DNA of 48,987 bases, taken from Chromera velia (lineage: Eukaryota; Sar; Chromeraceae). Below are positions 1 through 13,068 of this stretch, in pieces. Within the stretch, counting starts at the first letter, position 1; each line of letters starts with the position of its first letter. The position numbers and the translations under genes were made by a program. Location of the stretch: positions 1 through 48,987 of the forward strand of contig JAHBMJ010000389.1 of NCBI GenBank assembly GCA_018398765.1, in the 5' to 3' direction. The notes beneath the pieces are model-generated. The model saw only the letters and a list, made by a program, of their open reading frames with translations, made no database searches and was not told the origin of the DNA.

Positions 1-965
1 AGACACCACTGAACAAATGTCACTCCCTTCGATTTCATATTTTCCATCCCTCGCCTCTCTATTCTCATCACTTTCCTGTCGAGCATTATGATCTGTTCCA
101 TCCCTCGCCTCTTTATTCTCGCCACTCTTTTGTCGAGCATTATCCTTTTCCTTCTCTTTTCCATCTCCCCCTCCCGATTCTTTTTGCCTTTCGTTCTCCC
201 CCGCCTCTTTATTTTCACCTTCTGTGTTAGTTTCTTTTCTTTCTCCCACTACCCCCTTCCTTTCCTCCAAACCCCCTTCCACTTTGCATTTCAGTTTCCT
301 CTCCTCTTGAGGGTAAACCACGAAGGCGGTTGAAGAAGATGAGTGAGGGAACACTGCTGGGATGGCCTGATTAGAACCTTTCCGGTCCTTCTTTTTCATC
401 CGCTCCGTTGCCGTCTTCGTACCGTTCATCGACTGCCTGTCTCTTTCAAAAGAACGACCCTCTGGGTTAGCTGAGCTGCCCCCCGAGGCGCGATGCGGTG
501 TCCGCGACGAAATGAGTCTGAACGGCAAGCGCCCCGGCATGCATGTCCCGCCACGGCGCCCATGGATGCCGCACATGCAGTATTATAATATAGGTTTGGT
601 TTGCCGGGGCCCCGTTGGTGGGATGGCACCAAAGAGTCATTTCTATACGCGTGTGATCGATACATGGACGAAGGTTTGAAGGTTTGAAGGCAGAAGGAGA
701 AAGAGGCGGCCTCAAATACTTCCCCCCATATTCAATCTGACACGGAGCCGCACGCAGCGAGTGCCACACGGACTGCGTGACTGCTTGTTCCTGCGGTACA
801 GGACGGTTGCTTTCTGTTTTACCCCATCATTGAAGATGTACCGATAGAAATTTAGGGGGTGACAGTCTCTCTCCAGTGGGTTGACCAACCCGTCCATCTG
901 TTGTGAAACGCCCAGGAATTCTGTAGTACGCTCTCTCAATCTCCTTCAGACTTGCATCTGCCACA
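1..965. other. Upstream region of the LOTUS-domain gene
   Basis: No gene is supported here. The first 330 bases are strongly pyrimidine-rich on the plus strand and contain a short tandem repeat. Short minus-strand open frames between 426 and 939 have no recognisable motif and overlap one another. The stretch presumably holds the promoter and 5' leader of the gene starting at 966, but I see no convincing core promoter element. Confidence 0.5.
42..143 (+). repeat. 54-bp tandem repeat, two imperfect copies
   Basis: The segment beginning ttccatccctcgcctct at 42 recurs at 96 with a few substitutions, and both copies end in gtcgagcattat. A weaker, partial third copy may follow up to about 220. Confidence 0.75.
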
Positions 966-3597
966 ATGGACCGTTTTTGTGCCACCATTCCGTTTATTTC
1001 TTCGCAAAGGAATCAGAGGCAGCTGCCGAAGGACCAGAAGACCCCCAAGAGAACCAAAGACAAAGAAAGGGATGGTGGGGGGTCCTCTTCATTGTACAGT
1101 AGTAACATGGGAGGGTCGTCAGATACAGGAGCCGTGAATCCAGACGGCAGCAGCACAGACGCCCTCTTTGTTCATATTCTCCAGAGAACCGTTTCAGATT
1201 TGTATGACCAACAAATTCCCCCTGTTGCCTCCGAAATTGGCAGACGGCTGGATGTCAATCTCCGGCTTCACCTGCAGACGGAGAGGGGAAAAACAGGGGA
1301 GAAGGAGACAGACACTCGAAGGGACAAGGAGACTGGAGACCTTTTGAGAGCGACTTTTGTCGACGTATGTCAGAGACACCCCAACATCTTTCACGTAGTC
1401 GAAGTGGCCACGGGCCAGTCATGGCAAGAGAAACTCCAGGAGGGCCCCACACGCTCCCCTGCCGTCATAAAAGTTGATCCAAATGGCCCAGGAAAGCGAA
1501 AAGAGAAAGAAAGCAGTGAGCCCACCACCAGCATTCGTCCCCCCGCTGGAGGTTCTGCTTCTCGTCTCGACTTGATGAGAACTTTTGTTTTCCTCCGAAA
1601 CTGTCCAAGGGCCTTTGAGGGCTTTTTGGATCCGAAGCTCTGCACCGAGGGGCAAAAGGAGTTTCCTGCGCTCTTCTTTGCCCTCCTTCTGGAGTTCCTC
1701 CTTTCTCTCAGCGGAAACGAAGCAACCGTGCCTGGGGCCCTCCCTTCCCCCGACCCTCCAGAGAAAAAGAGGGGAGACAAGAAGGCGGAGGAGAGGGACT
1801 CTGGAGGAGACCCGAATGGCGCAGTTTCCCCCACCTCTCCCGCAGCTCCCTGCTCAACAGGGGCGGCATCATCTGAGGTCTCCACTCGCCCCCCCACTTC
1901 GCTCAACGCAGGCAGACGCGTGAGGGTGCACTGCAGGGCAGAACCAGGAAGGGAGGGGAGGGGGGATCCGCCAGAGGACAGATCGGGGGGCAGAGACAGT
2001 GGCGAGCCCTGCAGTGAACCTTCCAGCACGGGGGACGGTCCACAGCAGAGAGTGGTCACTCCTGCAGAGCGTGCCCGTTCGTCTCTGCAGAAATCTGCCT
2101 TGTGGGACCTGGAGGACTTCCTCTCCCCCCCGTCTCCTCGGTCGAGTTCTTCCGACCCCCTGCACCAGCCTGCAGAGGGGGAAGGGGGGGCCTCAACTCC
2201 CCGAAACATCCCGCAAGGAGGGGCGTCTACCCTCCGGTTTGACAACGTTGGCCCGCATCCTCCTGCAAAAATGGGGGGGGGGGACGGAGAGGGGGGACGA
2301 AAACAACAACAGAGAAGCAGGGAAGCGGAAGGGGCGGCAGGGGGCGGGAGCGGTGCGCCTTCGTTGACAGTCCGGAATATCTGTCCGGCATCCCAGAGGG
2401 GCCGTGTGCCCCGGCATGCCTATGCTTTCCTGGGCCCCTTTCTTAGAGGAGGCCGATTCCTCTTGGCCGTTGACCTTCAAGAGAACGCGCAGTCCCCCCT
2501 GAGGGCTCTGTCTCTGGGTCGCCTGAACGTTTTGGTGCAGGCAGCCGTGGAGGCAGGGTTGGTTGCGTATGAGAACAATTGCGTAAAGCCTGTGGCATGC
2601 TGTGTGCTGCCGTCGGAAGCAACAGCCGTGGCAGTGGCACGGGCAGTGCTTGCGTTGCAGAAACAGAGCGGCGGCCGTCTCGCCGCGTTGGGAGACGGGG
2701 GGGGGGAGTCGTCGGCCGTTTCGTGTCGGCGAAAGGGTGAGGAGGATCCAGGCGGGGTGGCAAGGGGGGGGGATGCATCGAGTCCTCTTTCTGCCTCTGT
2801 GCACCCCTCTACTGGAAGGGAGGGAAGGAGGGTTAGGGGACAGGAGGGAGCGTCGGTCGCGGCTGATGGGGGAGATGAGAGAGAGGAAAGGGTAGAGGAG
2901 GAGGAGGAGGAGTTCTCCCCCGAGAAGAAGGGAGACGGGGAAGAACAGGAGGAGACGGATCAAACGATAGAGGAGCAGCTGGATCTCGTCAGAAAGAGAA
3001 TCGTCAAACTTGTTGGGAAACACAAAAACGGTCGGTGTGTCACAGAGTGAGGACAAAAAGCTTCTAGGAAGGTTGAGGATTTTCTGGTTCGCCTTCAGTT
3101 TCTTTCGCTCTTCGCTCCCTTGTCGAAAGATAAAATAGAATTGCGTCAAACTTGGCCGAACTTCGTTGTTTTTTCCTCTTTCACTTCTTTCCGAAGAACC
3201 TTAAAATTCTTTGACTGAGACTTTCCTGCTGCCTGGGCTGGACTGTGCCCCTGGGAATGCTTGCACTCACTCACTCACTCACTCACTCACTCACTCCAAC
3301 CTGTCTCACATGCATGGGGCACTCTCCAACTGACAGACAGACATTGTTTTTTGTCTTTCGAAGCCCCCCCCCCTCTCTGTTGATATCTATTCATCCTGCC
3401 CGCCTCTGTTTCTGCCTTCGTACGTTGCAGGTCTCTGTCTGAGCCACGTGCGCATGTTCTATGAGGAAGAGTTCAAAGAATCCCTGCAGGTGGGTAGGTC
3501 TGTCTGTAAGGTGAGGGGGCGGGATTTGGTGTGTGAGGAGGACACCCGGAGATCTGCATGGGGTGCGGGTGCGAGTGCGTGACTGACTGGCTGACTT

Positions 3598-3636
<39 letters not shown>

Positions 3637-6600
3637 CTGTGTGTATGTGTGTATGTGTGTGTGCGTATGCGTGCGTACTTGTTAATGTGTGTGCACCAAC
3701 GTTCCCTTTGCCTGTCTATGGGGCTCCTTGATCTCCTGTCTTCAGTTCTCTTTTTTGTCACACTGTGAAGGAGCGAAAAGAAAGAAACTTATGTTCTGTC
3801 CCCCAGTTTTTGCGTTTCTTTGCAACAGAATTTGTTCCTTTGCGTCTCTCTCTCTCTGCCTTCCCGAACGTCTGCTTAATTCTCTGCAGGTTCTTCACCT
3901 TGGGTTTCCCAAGTTGAAGGCTTTCCTTGAAAGGGGGATGCTGGGCTTGGTTGAGGTTGTTCCTTGCGGTCCATTCCGTAACCTTTTGAGACTTCCCTCT
4001 TCCTCCTCCTCCTCCTCTTGCTCTGGGGAGGGGGGGGGCTCTCCTTCCTCCTCCACCGAGGAAGCTCAGTTGGGGAAGGAGCGCCGCCAGAGACAGGGGG
4101 TGCACAGTGTGGAGACCTGGGAAGGCCCCCCTTCTCATCCTCATCCTCATCCTATGCAGTCGTCCTCCTCCTCCTTTTCCTCTGCCTCCCTTGACCCGGG
4201 AGGTCTTCAGCAGCAGCAGCAGCAGCAGCCAGCTGCAGGCAAGACCTTCAACCAGAGTGGGCAGAGGCTGCAGGAGATTGGGGGGGGATCCGCAAGAAGC
4301 AACAAGACACCGAGCCCCTCTGGGGCCTTTGGGGGCGTTTTGGAAAATGGCTCTGCGATGTTGACGGCTCAACAGGTCTGTTGAAATAAGCACACTGAAG
4401 GAGTTTCTAGGAATCCTTCTGCACACAGACAAAATTTCGTCTCTTCCTGCCTCAGTGCACAAGATGCTCCTACCTTGAAACCAAAAGAAGAAAACTGTAG
4501 TTGACGCTGACCGTCCGCCCAAGCCTCTCAATACATCATAGAGACAGAACCTGTTTGTCTGATGTGGAATGTTCCGTTATCTCTCTCCGCCTCCCATCAG
4601 CCTTTTTTCTTCCATCTTCGAATTTGCATGGAGGATCTGAGGATCTATGCGCATTCTGTATGAAAGACTCTTCTTCGTCTCTGTCTTTTTTTTTTAGCTG
4701 TCCCTGCATCTTCGTCCACATGTTCATACGAGCCTCTGATTTTCTTTCTTTGTGCAGCCGAGAGACGGCATGACGCTTCGCCCAGCCGGAGAGAATGCAG
4801 GACCGTCGGGGGGGACGGGTGTTCATCGAGAGACTTTGGGTGGTGAGGCGGCAGCGGCAAAAGTTGCATGGGTGCAAGGAGAAAGAGAGAAAGAGAGGCC
4901 ACTGCACTCCCCCACCTCCCTCCCCCCTCCTTCCTTCCTCTCATCCGTACTGCCGAGAAAGGTGGCTTCCCTTGTCAGACGTAGAAGGCCAGAGAGTTTC
5001 GTGTCGTTCCTTTACTGGCAGGCCCTCTCACCCCACCCTTGGCGGACCCTGGCCACAGAGGGCGAGGGTGAAGAGGGCGCAGAAGGGGAACGGGGGGGTG
5101 TCGCCGCTGCTGCTCACGGGGACTGTCTGTTCTCCAGCGAGGACGATTTCCCGATGGTCTGCGCATTCCTCCCTCCCTCCCACCCCCACGCGCACGAAGC
5201 CTCCAACTTTGCACTCACAGCCGGTCTCCGGGTCAACTCCGACTCCGCCCTGGACCCCGGCATGGCCTCGTGGTTGGGCGTGCAGCGCCAGGGCCCGGGG
5301 CCCTCAGAATCCCTTCAGCAGCCCCCCCAACAGGCGGCGCTTTCTAGGGCAAAGGAAGGGGATCAGGGCACCGACGTCTCAGGTCTTGTGTTGCCCCCAG
5401 ACAGTCTGACAGGGTGTCGGAGAGCACTGCGTCGTTTGAAGCGTTTTGTGCCTCTTTACGTCTCCCCCTTCGTTTCCTCGGGTGTGTACGCCTCCTGGGG
5501 GCTCCCTGGAGCAGCGGCCTTCAGGGACCTCTCCCGTGTGTCCCTGCAAATGTCGGGGGCAGAGAGGGACGGGCAGGGGCCGCAGTCAAACCTGCCTGCC
5601 CCTCCTTCTTCTCACTCCCTTGCGCTTCAACAAGACGCTCATCAGCAGCAGCAGCAACAGCAACAGTACACACAGCAGCAGCAGCGGCAGCAGATGTCTG
5701 GTGACTCTCCACAGGCTGTTGCTGCTGGGTTTGAGAGAGAGCAAGAGAAGCCCTGGGGTTCATTTGTTGGAGAGAGGGAAGAGTGGGCCCACGGGGTAGC
5801 AGGGGACGCCTGTGACATCCCCAGGTTCTCCTCCCTGATGCCCCCCCAGGGAGACCACGAGGACCCCCGCCAGGACTCTTGGCAAGAAGCGTGTGTGCGG
5901 TTCCTCTCCTGTCCAGCAGCCGCCCCTCTCCCCCTGTCTTCTTCCAGTGAAGACGCAGGAGGTGTTTGTCTGCGCATGGATACTGGAGGGGGGGCTGACG
6001 GTGGGTCTCTCAAGGAGGCCAGAAATAGAGAGTCAGAGGGCATCTGCGGCATCGTGGGGGGGTCTAGGCCCTCCAAGGTGAAAGAAGGTCCAGGAAACCC
6101 GTCTCCCCCCCCTCCCCCAGGGTTTGAAAAGACTGACAGACAGAGAGGAAAGGGGAGAGGTGAGGTTGTTGAGGACACACCACGTCCCCAGCATTCCATC
6201 TCCGTCGGGAAGACCAAAAGAGTCGTGCCGTCTCCCGGACGTGCACTGTGCAGCACGCAGGACGCATCGTCAGTTTCTCGTGCAGGACATGCCATCACCC
6301 CCCAGAGTTGCGACACGTACTTTCCCTTGAATCATTCCCCTTCCCTATTTCCGCTCTCCAGTGCAGAGGCAGATCTAGAAAGTGGAATTGCAAAGAGGTC
6401 ATCTCCGTCCCTGTCGGTGCCCCCAGAGACCACCCGCACAGGCTTGGAGACTACCACGACCACCCTCGTCTCCTCTTCAGCCACAGGCCCTTCTTCCCTT
6501 CTCGCACAGACAGCAGCTGCAGGCCCCGGTCCGCTGCTGGGGAGTCTGCCCTCTTTCGTTGAGCATGCGAAGAATGCAGGTGCAGCGCTGGCACAGGAGG

Positions 6601-8105
6601 GCAGTGAATCGGTGGCGGGTGTGTGGCGCGCTCTCCGTTCGTCTGAATTCTGGACTTTCCCTTTTGCGAGTCTTCAAGGGGGGGGACAGTCAGACTCCCC
6701 CACCAGCAAGGCAGCAGAAAGCAAGTGGACGAGAGGAGCAGCCACCATAGCAGCCGTGCCGTGGCCCCCTCTGTTCTCCTCCAGCAGTTTTGATGATGAG
6801 GGCACTGCAGGGGCCTCCAGCAGAAGCAGACCAGACTCCCCTCTCGAGGACACAGACAAACACAACACCACCACCAGCAGCAGACTTCTCCTTCTCAGCA
6901 GCAGCAGCCACCGACAGACAACCGACGCACAAAGTACAGTGGCGTCTCTCGCGTCCTCCCACCCGTTCTCTTCCTCCTCTGTACCCCCACAATTCCCCCG
7001 TCATCACACCGTAGCCACTCTTTCAGTAGCTTCATTCCCTGCTGTCGTTGCAGCAGCAGTAGATTGTGCAAGCCCCGAGGGATCCTCCTCCCCCTGCTGG
7101 AATGGGAATGAGGGGAGGGCGGCTTCGTTCCCCACAGTTGCGGGGGCCAGTCAGGGGGAGGACAAAATGGGATTCAGAGACGATCATTTCCCCCCATCCT
7201 TGGCAATACCCGCCTTTGTTGATGCCCTGACAACAGAAACGGAGCAGGTCAGGGACCGCCCCGGTCCCCTTTTCTCTGCACCCCCTCGACATCCACCTCC
7301 GACGAAAATTTACCCCCAGCACCAAAACACCATGCACCCTCACAGCGACCCATGCACGCGACACCCCCCCGAGCTCATTCCAGACGTTCTTTGCCCCCTT
7401 CCCCCCACGGGGGACCTGCTGAAAGAAGAAGAAGAAGAAGCAGGACACGACACTGATCTCTTCCCAGCACCTCCCCCATTCCCCCCCCCTCCGCCTCCGA
7501 GAGGAAACCGTTCGGGAAGCGGAAGACGGAGACGGCAACGGGATGGCTCGAGTGTGGGTGCCACCGGAAAGTCGCTGTCTTCCGTGTGCTCACGGGCATC
7601 CCTTCTTTCCTCCCTATCGAACGACGCCATCGACCTCACGCGACAGAGCACGGTCTGCAGCAATGCCGTCAAGTGCACACCCACCCTCGAACCACGGCAG
7701 CCGACCATCCAGCCCTTCTCTCACACAGTCCGGGCACATCGCCCATCTGCCCCTCTTCTCCCTGCACCGCCGCCTGCTCACGAGAGGGATCAGCTCGAGG
7801 GACCCCCTTTTCCTTTGCAACCACACGCCCCCCGAGGCGCACTGCTGCTGCCACAACGGACCCCCTCTTCGCGGTCCTTCTCGACTGCTGGCTCAGAGTC
7901 CCTGGGCGTCCGTCCCCCCCCCCTGGACCCTCTGAATCAACTTGGGGGTCTGGCCGGGCATCCCCGGGAGGTCTTTTTCTCTTCCTCTTCTCCTCCCCAA
8001 ACGGAAAGGGGCATGGGCTCAGGCGCAGAGACGGGCCCCCTAATGCCTAGGCCGTGGGTGCACCCGCATGAGAAGAAGGGCAGGGGGAATGGGAAATTCA
8101 GATAG
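966..8105 (+). CDS. Giant LOTUS/OST-HTH domain protein, four exons
   Basis: Model: exons 966-3030, 3431-3489, 3890-4375 and 4758-8105, about 1985 aa. The ATG at 966 has A at -3 and G at +4. All introns are GT-AG; phases are 1, 0, 0. The domain shows only after splicing: the end of exon 1 (VRKRIVKLVGKHKNG), exon 2 (LSHVRMFYEEEFKESLQ) and the start of exon 3 (HLGFPKLKAFLERGMLGLVE) together give the winged-helix pattern of LOTUS/OST-HTH, at about residues 668-738. Residues about 65-148 and 470-545 are weaker LOTUS-like candidates. The rest is low complexity: acidic, Ser/Pro/Gly-rich, with poly-Gln in exons 3 and 4. LOTUS domains in Oskar, TDRD5/7 and MARF1 bind RNA or Vasa-type helicases in germ or RNA granules; a role in RNA metabolism is inferred. 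No NYN nuclease or Tudor domain is visible. The low-complexity parts of exon 4 are supported only by their open frame. Confidence 0.75.
3266..3297 (+). repeat. (CACT)n microsatellite in intron 1 of the LOTUS gene
   Basis: About eight copies of cact lie in the first intron (3031-3430). The second intron (3490-3889) holds (TC)n followed by (TG)n at about 3597-3660. Confidence 0.85.
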
Positions 8106-11072
8106 ACGAGTGGAAGGAAACCGCGCGAGGAGTCGAGAGAGTGACGTGCTAGACGCAATGGGGAGGTAGCTGTTATCGTTTTCCCGTCTTCGGGTGTTTG
8201 TTTGTGCATTTCCTTCCTTCCTTCCTTTCTGCCCGTGAGGGCATGTCGGCCTGTCTGTCTGTCTGTCTGCATGTGTGTGTGTGTCTCCTAGCTCGATCGA
8301 TCTGTATGTGTCGAATGCGACCCTATCGAAGCCGAAAAAGGGAAAGAGGAGGAGGGCAGGAGTCGAGGAGGAAGGACACAAACTCAAATGGTAGATGCAT
8401 GGATGAGAAGAAAGGGATCCATACCCTTTGCAGGTGATGGAATCTCAAATATCTTTATTTATTTTTTGAGCAAAATCGACCTTTAAGGGCCTTCCGATGT
8501 GTTTCTTTACCCTTCTGTTTGCTCTCTCTCTCTCTCGAAAGGAAGGAACACACACAAATACTGCCAGCCATGCACGGTCCTCTTTCTACACCCTCTTCGT
8601 TCCTTTCCTTTCATCTTCTTTCTCTTCTTTCTAGCAAGCCCATTGGTAGAACCAACGTCGTCAAGCAGGTGTAGACATTGCCGGAGCTCCTCTGCTGCTT
8701 GTCTTCTCTCTCTCGCTGTGGTTCCTGTTCCCACTTGCGTGTGGTAGATCGATACAAAGAAAGCAAAAAAGGAGAAAGAAATTAAAGATTCAACATTGAT
8801 TTTGGAAGTCTTCTTTTCCTTCTGCCCTCTCTTCTCTTCTCTTCACTTCTCTTTGCATGCACGCACACACTCTTTCCCTTCCCGCTATGTTGCCTGTATC
8901 GTCTGTCCTTTCTGTCTGTCTGTCTGTCTGTCTTTGTGTGTGAATGTCACCATTCGTTCTTGCCTTCCTCCCATCCATTTGAGCAGCAGAAGGGGCGAAA
9001 GAAAGCCCCAGTAGGAGCTTAATGTGGGCCTAGTGATGGTAGAAAAAAACAGAGCGACCGAGATTCATGTGCTCATTCCTCCTTACCATTCTTTCTCTCA
9101 CTGTGTTTTTTCCCCCGAATTTCTTCTCCTCTCTTCTCCTGTGCCGGTTCGAGCCAGCTGGCTGGCTGGCTGCCTGCCTCTTCTTCTTTTTTGGGAAAGC
9201 GGGGGGGGAAGGGAGAAGGGGCAAGCAGTCCATCTTCGTGTGGCCCGCTTTCTTGTCCTTTGTGTGTGCCCCTCTCTCTCTCTCTGTTGTTTGTCCTTTG
9301 TCGCAAAGTGAGTGACTGAGAGAGAGAGAAGAAAGAAAGAGAAAGAGAAAAGTGAGAGGGAGGGTCCGTCCCTCCCGTCTCGTTTTATTTTGTCGTTACT
9401 GTTTCTTCGAAAGAAAGAAAGAAAGAAAGACCCTCTCCTTTTTTTGTTTGGTCCTTTTTTGTTTTTTGTCCGTCTACATGCTTTCGTACTGTAAACAAGT
9501 TGATGGCATAAGCAAGCAATAGACTCGATCGAACTGAATTGAATTGAATTGAATTGAATTGAAGGACGGCATCCTTTCCCCTCTCCTTCTCCCTCCTCCT
9601 CCCTGTCCTTTTTCTCTTCTTCGTTTCTTCGACAGTGATTGCATCCCTTCCTTCCTTCCTCCTCCTGTCACCGACTCGATCGTACAGTGCGGCTGTTTCT
9701 CTCTTGTCGCTGCTGTGGAAGCAAGACGGTGTTTTCATGGAAATAAGAATGTGAACATTAATTTAGATGCATGGAGAATGCATGACGTTGAAAGGAAAGG
9801 AAAGGAACGGAATGTACGTGGGGGGAAGGGGGCAGGGCTGTTGTTTGGTTTCTTTCGTTGTTTGCTTCGTTCTCTCTCTTCCTTCTTTTTCTGTCACACT
9901 AGTTGCCTGCCTGTTTGTTTGTCTCCTTTTCTTTTCATCGGAAGAGGGAAGCCGGCCGTTTCTCTCAGTCAGTCAACCTCTTGCCTGCTTGCCTGTCTGC
10001 CTGCCTGCCTGCCTGCCTGCCTTTTTTGTCTTCTCTTTTGGACGACACAATGATGCTGTCCAGTTCATTGAATCGATTCATTCCGCCATTCGTTCGTTCA
10101 TTGGTTCATTCATCTATCTGCATGTTCATTCACTGCCAGCTTTCATTTCTCTCCCTTTGCTCGTGGCCAGTCTCTGCTGAATCTGGCTCTTCCTTCTCTT
10201 GTTTTTTCTTCCTTCTGCCCTTCAATCAAAAGATTCTTCCTCTTTCCGGGAGTTCCCGGAAGTGCCCCCCCGCCTCTTGCCGTCGGCTTGGGCGGCTCTC
10301 TCTTTTGGTTTTGTGATGAGGGAAGAAAAGTGCGGTATGGTATGGTATGCCTGTCTGCATGTCTGCCTGCCTCCAACAGATCAGGAAGGAGAAGGGGGGA
10401 GTCTCACATCCGAGTGAGATGAGACAATAAATAAATTCGATCAAAAGAGAGAGAGAGAAAGAAGTTTCGCTGTCAAAACGCCTGTAAGCCTCCCAGCTTG
10501 CTTGCCGGTTCCACTTTAAGTTTAAACTACCTGTCTACCCGAATGAAAGGAAGGTTTTGTCTGACCTTGCCATTTTAGCTCCAATTAACAATTTCACCCT
10601 CTTTCACATTGTCTGCCTGTTCCGGGTTGGCTTCGATCGAAGTCTGGCCGCCTGACGGACCTGGAAACCAAAAAAAAAAGGAAAAAGACAAAAAAAAAAA
10701 CAAATCTTTTGTCAATTCCTCTGTCTGTGCACATTCTCCCTGAACGCGGAATTCGACAAATAGTGCGCGAATACAAGTGTGTGTCGGTGGAAGGACATAG
10801 CGCACATGCAATGTGTATTGGGAGCGCGCGTCCCTCTCGCCTAGCTGTCTGGTCTGTCTGTCTGTCTGTCTGAAAAAATTGAATGAACGAGGGAACAAAA
10901 GATCCGATCCAACGCGGTGCACCCACCCTATTCATTCATCCTCTTGTCTGGTTTTAGCAGTGGCAGAAAGGCGCGAAGAAGCAGTAGCTGGAAGAATCGA
11001 AAGAAGGAGAGAGAGGGTGGCGGCCTTCCGTCCTTTTTGCCCGTCAGTTTTTCTTTTTGGCATGCAATTAGA

Positions 11073-11108
<36 letters not shown>

Positions 11109-12125
11109 CAGAGAGAGAGAGAGAGTGAGTGAGTAAGTGAGTGAGGGAGTGCGCGCTTATGACTGGACTTCTTTTTGCTTCTGGCCAGAGTGTGGCTGTG
11201 TGCTGTCTGGCAGCAGCAGCGCACAGGACATGAATGACTCCATGCATGCATGGGACGAGGTACGATTTGAATAGAAAATATGTGCTGAATTGTCGACGAG
11301 TCGACAGAAAATCAGCCTCAGTGCTTGTGTCTGTCTGCGCTGTCGCGTAGGCATTCACGCAAAGGATGTGTGCGTCGTTTCAGAAAGTGAAAGTGTGTCC
11401 GCATTTTGTCCGCATTTGTGTAGGCGGTTCGCTCTCTCTGCTTCGCGCAGGAGGCGAACGGTCGTTTGAGAAGTACAGAAACAGGAAGAAGCAGAGGTGT
11501 TCGAAGCCCGTATGGGAGTGAAGGGGAGAGGCCGGGTAAAATTCAAAAACTCTCATTGGAGAGGAGAAAGGGGGAAGGAGTCAAGGGAAGGGAAGGGGGG
11601 GGACGGCGGCTGTGATAGGACCGATGGCTGGATGGAGGAGCGGTCGCTCTTCTTCGGTCTCTTTTTTTGTCTCTACGTGCCTTTTCTCCCGCCCCCTCTG
11701 TATCGGTGTCAGTGTGACCATTGTGTCTGTCTGTCTGTCTGGTGCCATAATCGGTCGATCGATGAATGGACCGAGTTCCTTCCGATCGTCTGTTTGTTGT
11801 GTGGATGCATCTATCTACTTTTGCCCCATTTTGCAAGAGAACTTCTCTCTTCCTTCCATCCCTCTGTCTCTTTTGCTCCTTCATTAAGATTTCGCACTAA
11901 GCTTAGACTTTCATTCCAGGTGGAGGGGAGAGAGTGTGTGTGCGGCTCCTCTCAGCCCTCCGCACTTGGTGGAGTCGGGATTGCCTTTTCTTTTCTTCTT
12001 TCTTTCTTTCAATTAGATGCTCTCATCTCACCCTCTGTCTGGAGGGGAAAGAAGGAGGGCCATCAAGTAATGCGAAGCAGCATGGGCTCTGGCCCAACTT
12101 CTTTCTCGAGCGATCGACTGACCAG

Positions 12126-12160
<35 letters not shown>

Positions 12161-12712
12161 TTTTTGTTAATATAAATGCGTGGTTTGGTTTTCGGCCGAC
12201 CTGCGCTTCCCTTCTCGCTCCTTTGCACGAAAAGAAAGCCAACGACAGCCGTTGACCCCTTCCTTCAGGTCAGGGACAGAGGATCAAGTGATCATTCGGT
12301 CCAACAGAGAAGAGAAGAAGAGAAGAGAAGAGGAGTGAAGGGAAAGGAAAGGAGAAAATCCTCCGCTATTCGCCTCTCGGACTGTTTTTCTCTCCTTGTC
12401 CGGGCAAGGTTGAGTGAGTGAGTGAGTGAACAGAGACTCCACGGTGCTTTTTGTCTCGAAGGAAAACTGGAGCGTCTCCCAATCTCTCTGGAGAACGACC
12501 GTGAAGGAAGGGGAGGGGAGGGAAGGGAAAAGACCGGATGAATGAAGTTGCAAGTGTCAGGAACGAAACGTGCTTTTGTCTTGTTTACCCCAGACACAGA
12601 CACAGAAAAAAAAAGCGGAAGGTTCATATCCACCTGTACTTTGATCTGTTTCTTTATCTCTCTGCCTGCCTGCCTAACATTCCTTGTTCTGTTTTTGTCC
12701 CCCCCCCCCCCC
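8106..12712. other. Gene-poor intergenic region rich in microsatellites
   Basis: I recognise no protein domain or RNA gene in these 4.6 kb. The sequence is a patchwork of simple repeats: (TGTC)n near 8250 and 8915, (GAAA)n near 9410, (GAATT)n at 9532-9562, (TGCC)n near 10000-10020, (GA)n at 11090-11130 and (TG)n at 12127-12158. Open frames here are short, overlap on both strands and translate the repeats. The 3' UTR of the LOTUS gene must occupy the left end. Unrecognised short exons cannot be excluded. Confidence 0.6.
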
Positions 12713-13068
12713 NNNNNNNNNNNNNNNNNNNNNNNNNNNNNNNNNNNNNNNNNNNNNNNNNNNNNNNNNNNNNNNNNNNNNNNNNNNNNNNNNNNNNNNN
12801 NNNNNNNNNNNNNNNNNNNNNNNNNNNNNNNNNNNNNNNNNNNNNNNNNNNNNNNNNNNNNNNNNNNNNNNNNNNNNNNNNNNNNNNNNNNNNNNNNNNN
12901 NNNNNNNNNNNNNNNNNNNNNNNNNNNNNNNNNNNNNNNNNNNNNNNNNNNNNNNNNNNNNNNNNNNNNNNNNNNNNNNNNNNNNNNNNNNNNNNNNNNN
13001 NNNNNNNNNNNNNNNNNNNNNNNNNNNNNNNNNNNNNNNNNNNNNNNNNNNNNNNNNNNNNNNNNNNN
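12713..13068. other. Assembly gap (356 N)
   Basis: The run of N is bounded on the left by a run of C and on the right by tttt followed by another run of C. Homopolymer or microsatellite collapse is the likely cause of the gap. Confidence 0.99.

Noticed and set aside
1391-2245. 284-codon minus-strand frame inside exon 1 of the LOTUS gene
   Set aside because: Antisense shadow of a GC-rich coding exon, with no domain.
2193-3149. 318-codon minus-strand frame
   Set aside because: Antisense of the low-complexity end of exon 1 and intron 1, with no domain.
12125-12160. (TG)n tract as possible Z-DNA regulatory element
   Set aside because: Such tracts are scattered through introns and intergenic DNA all over the window, with no sign of a specific role here.
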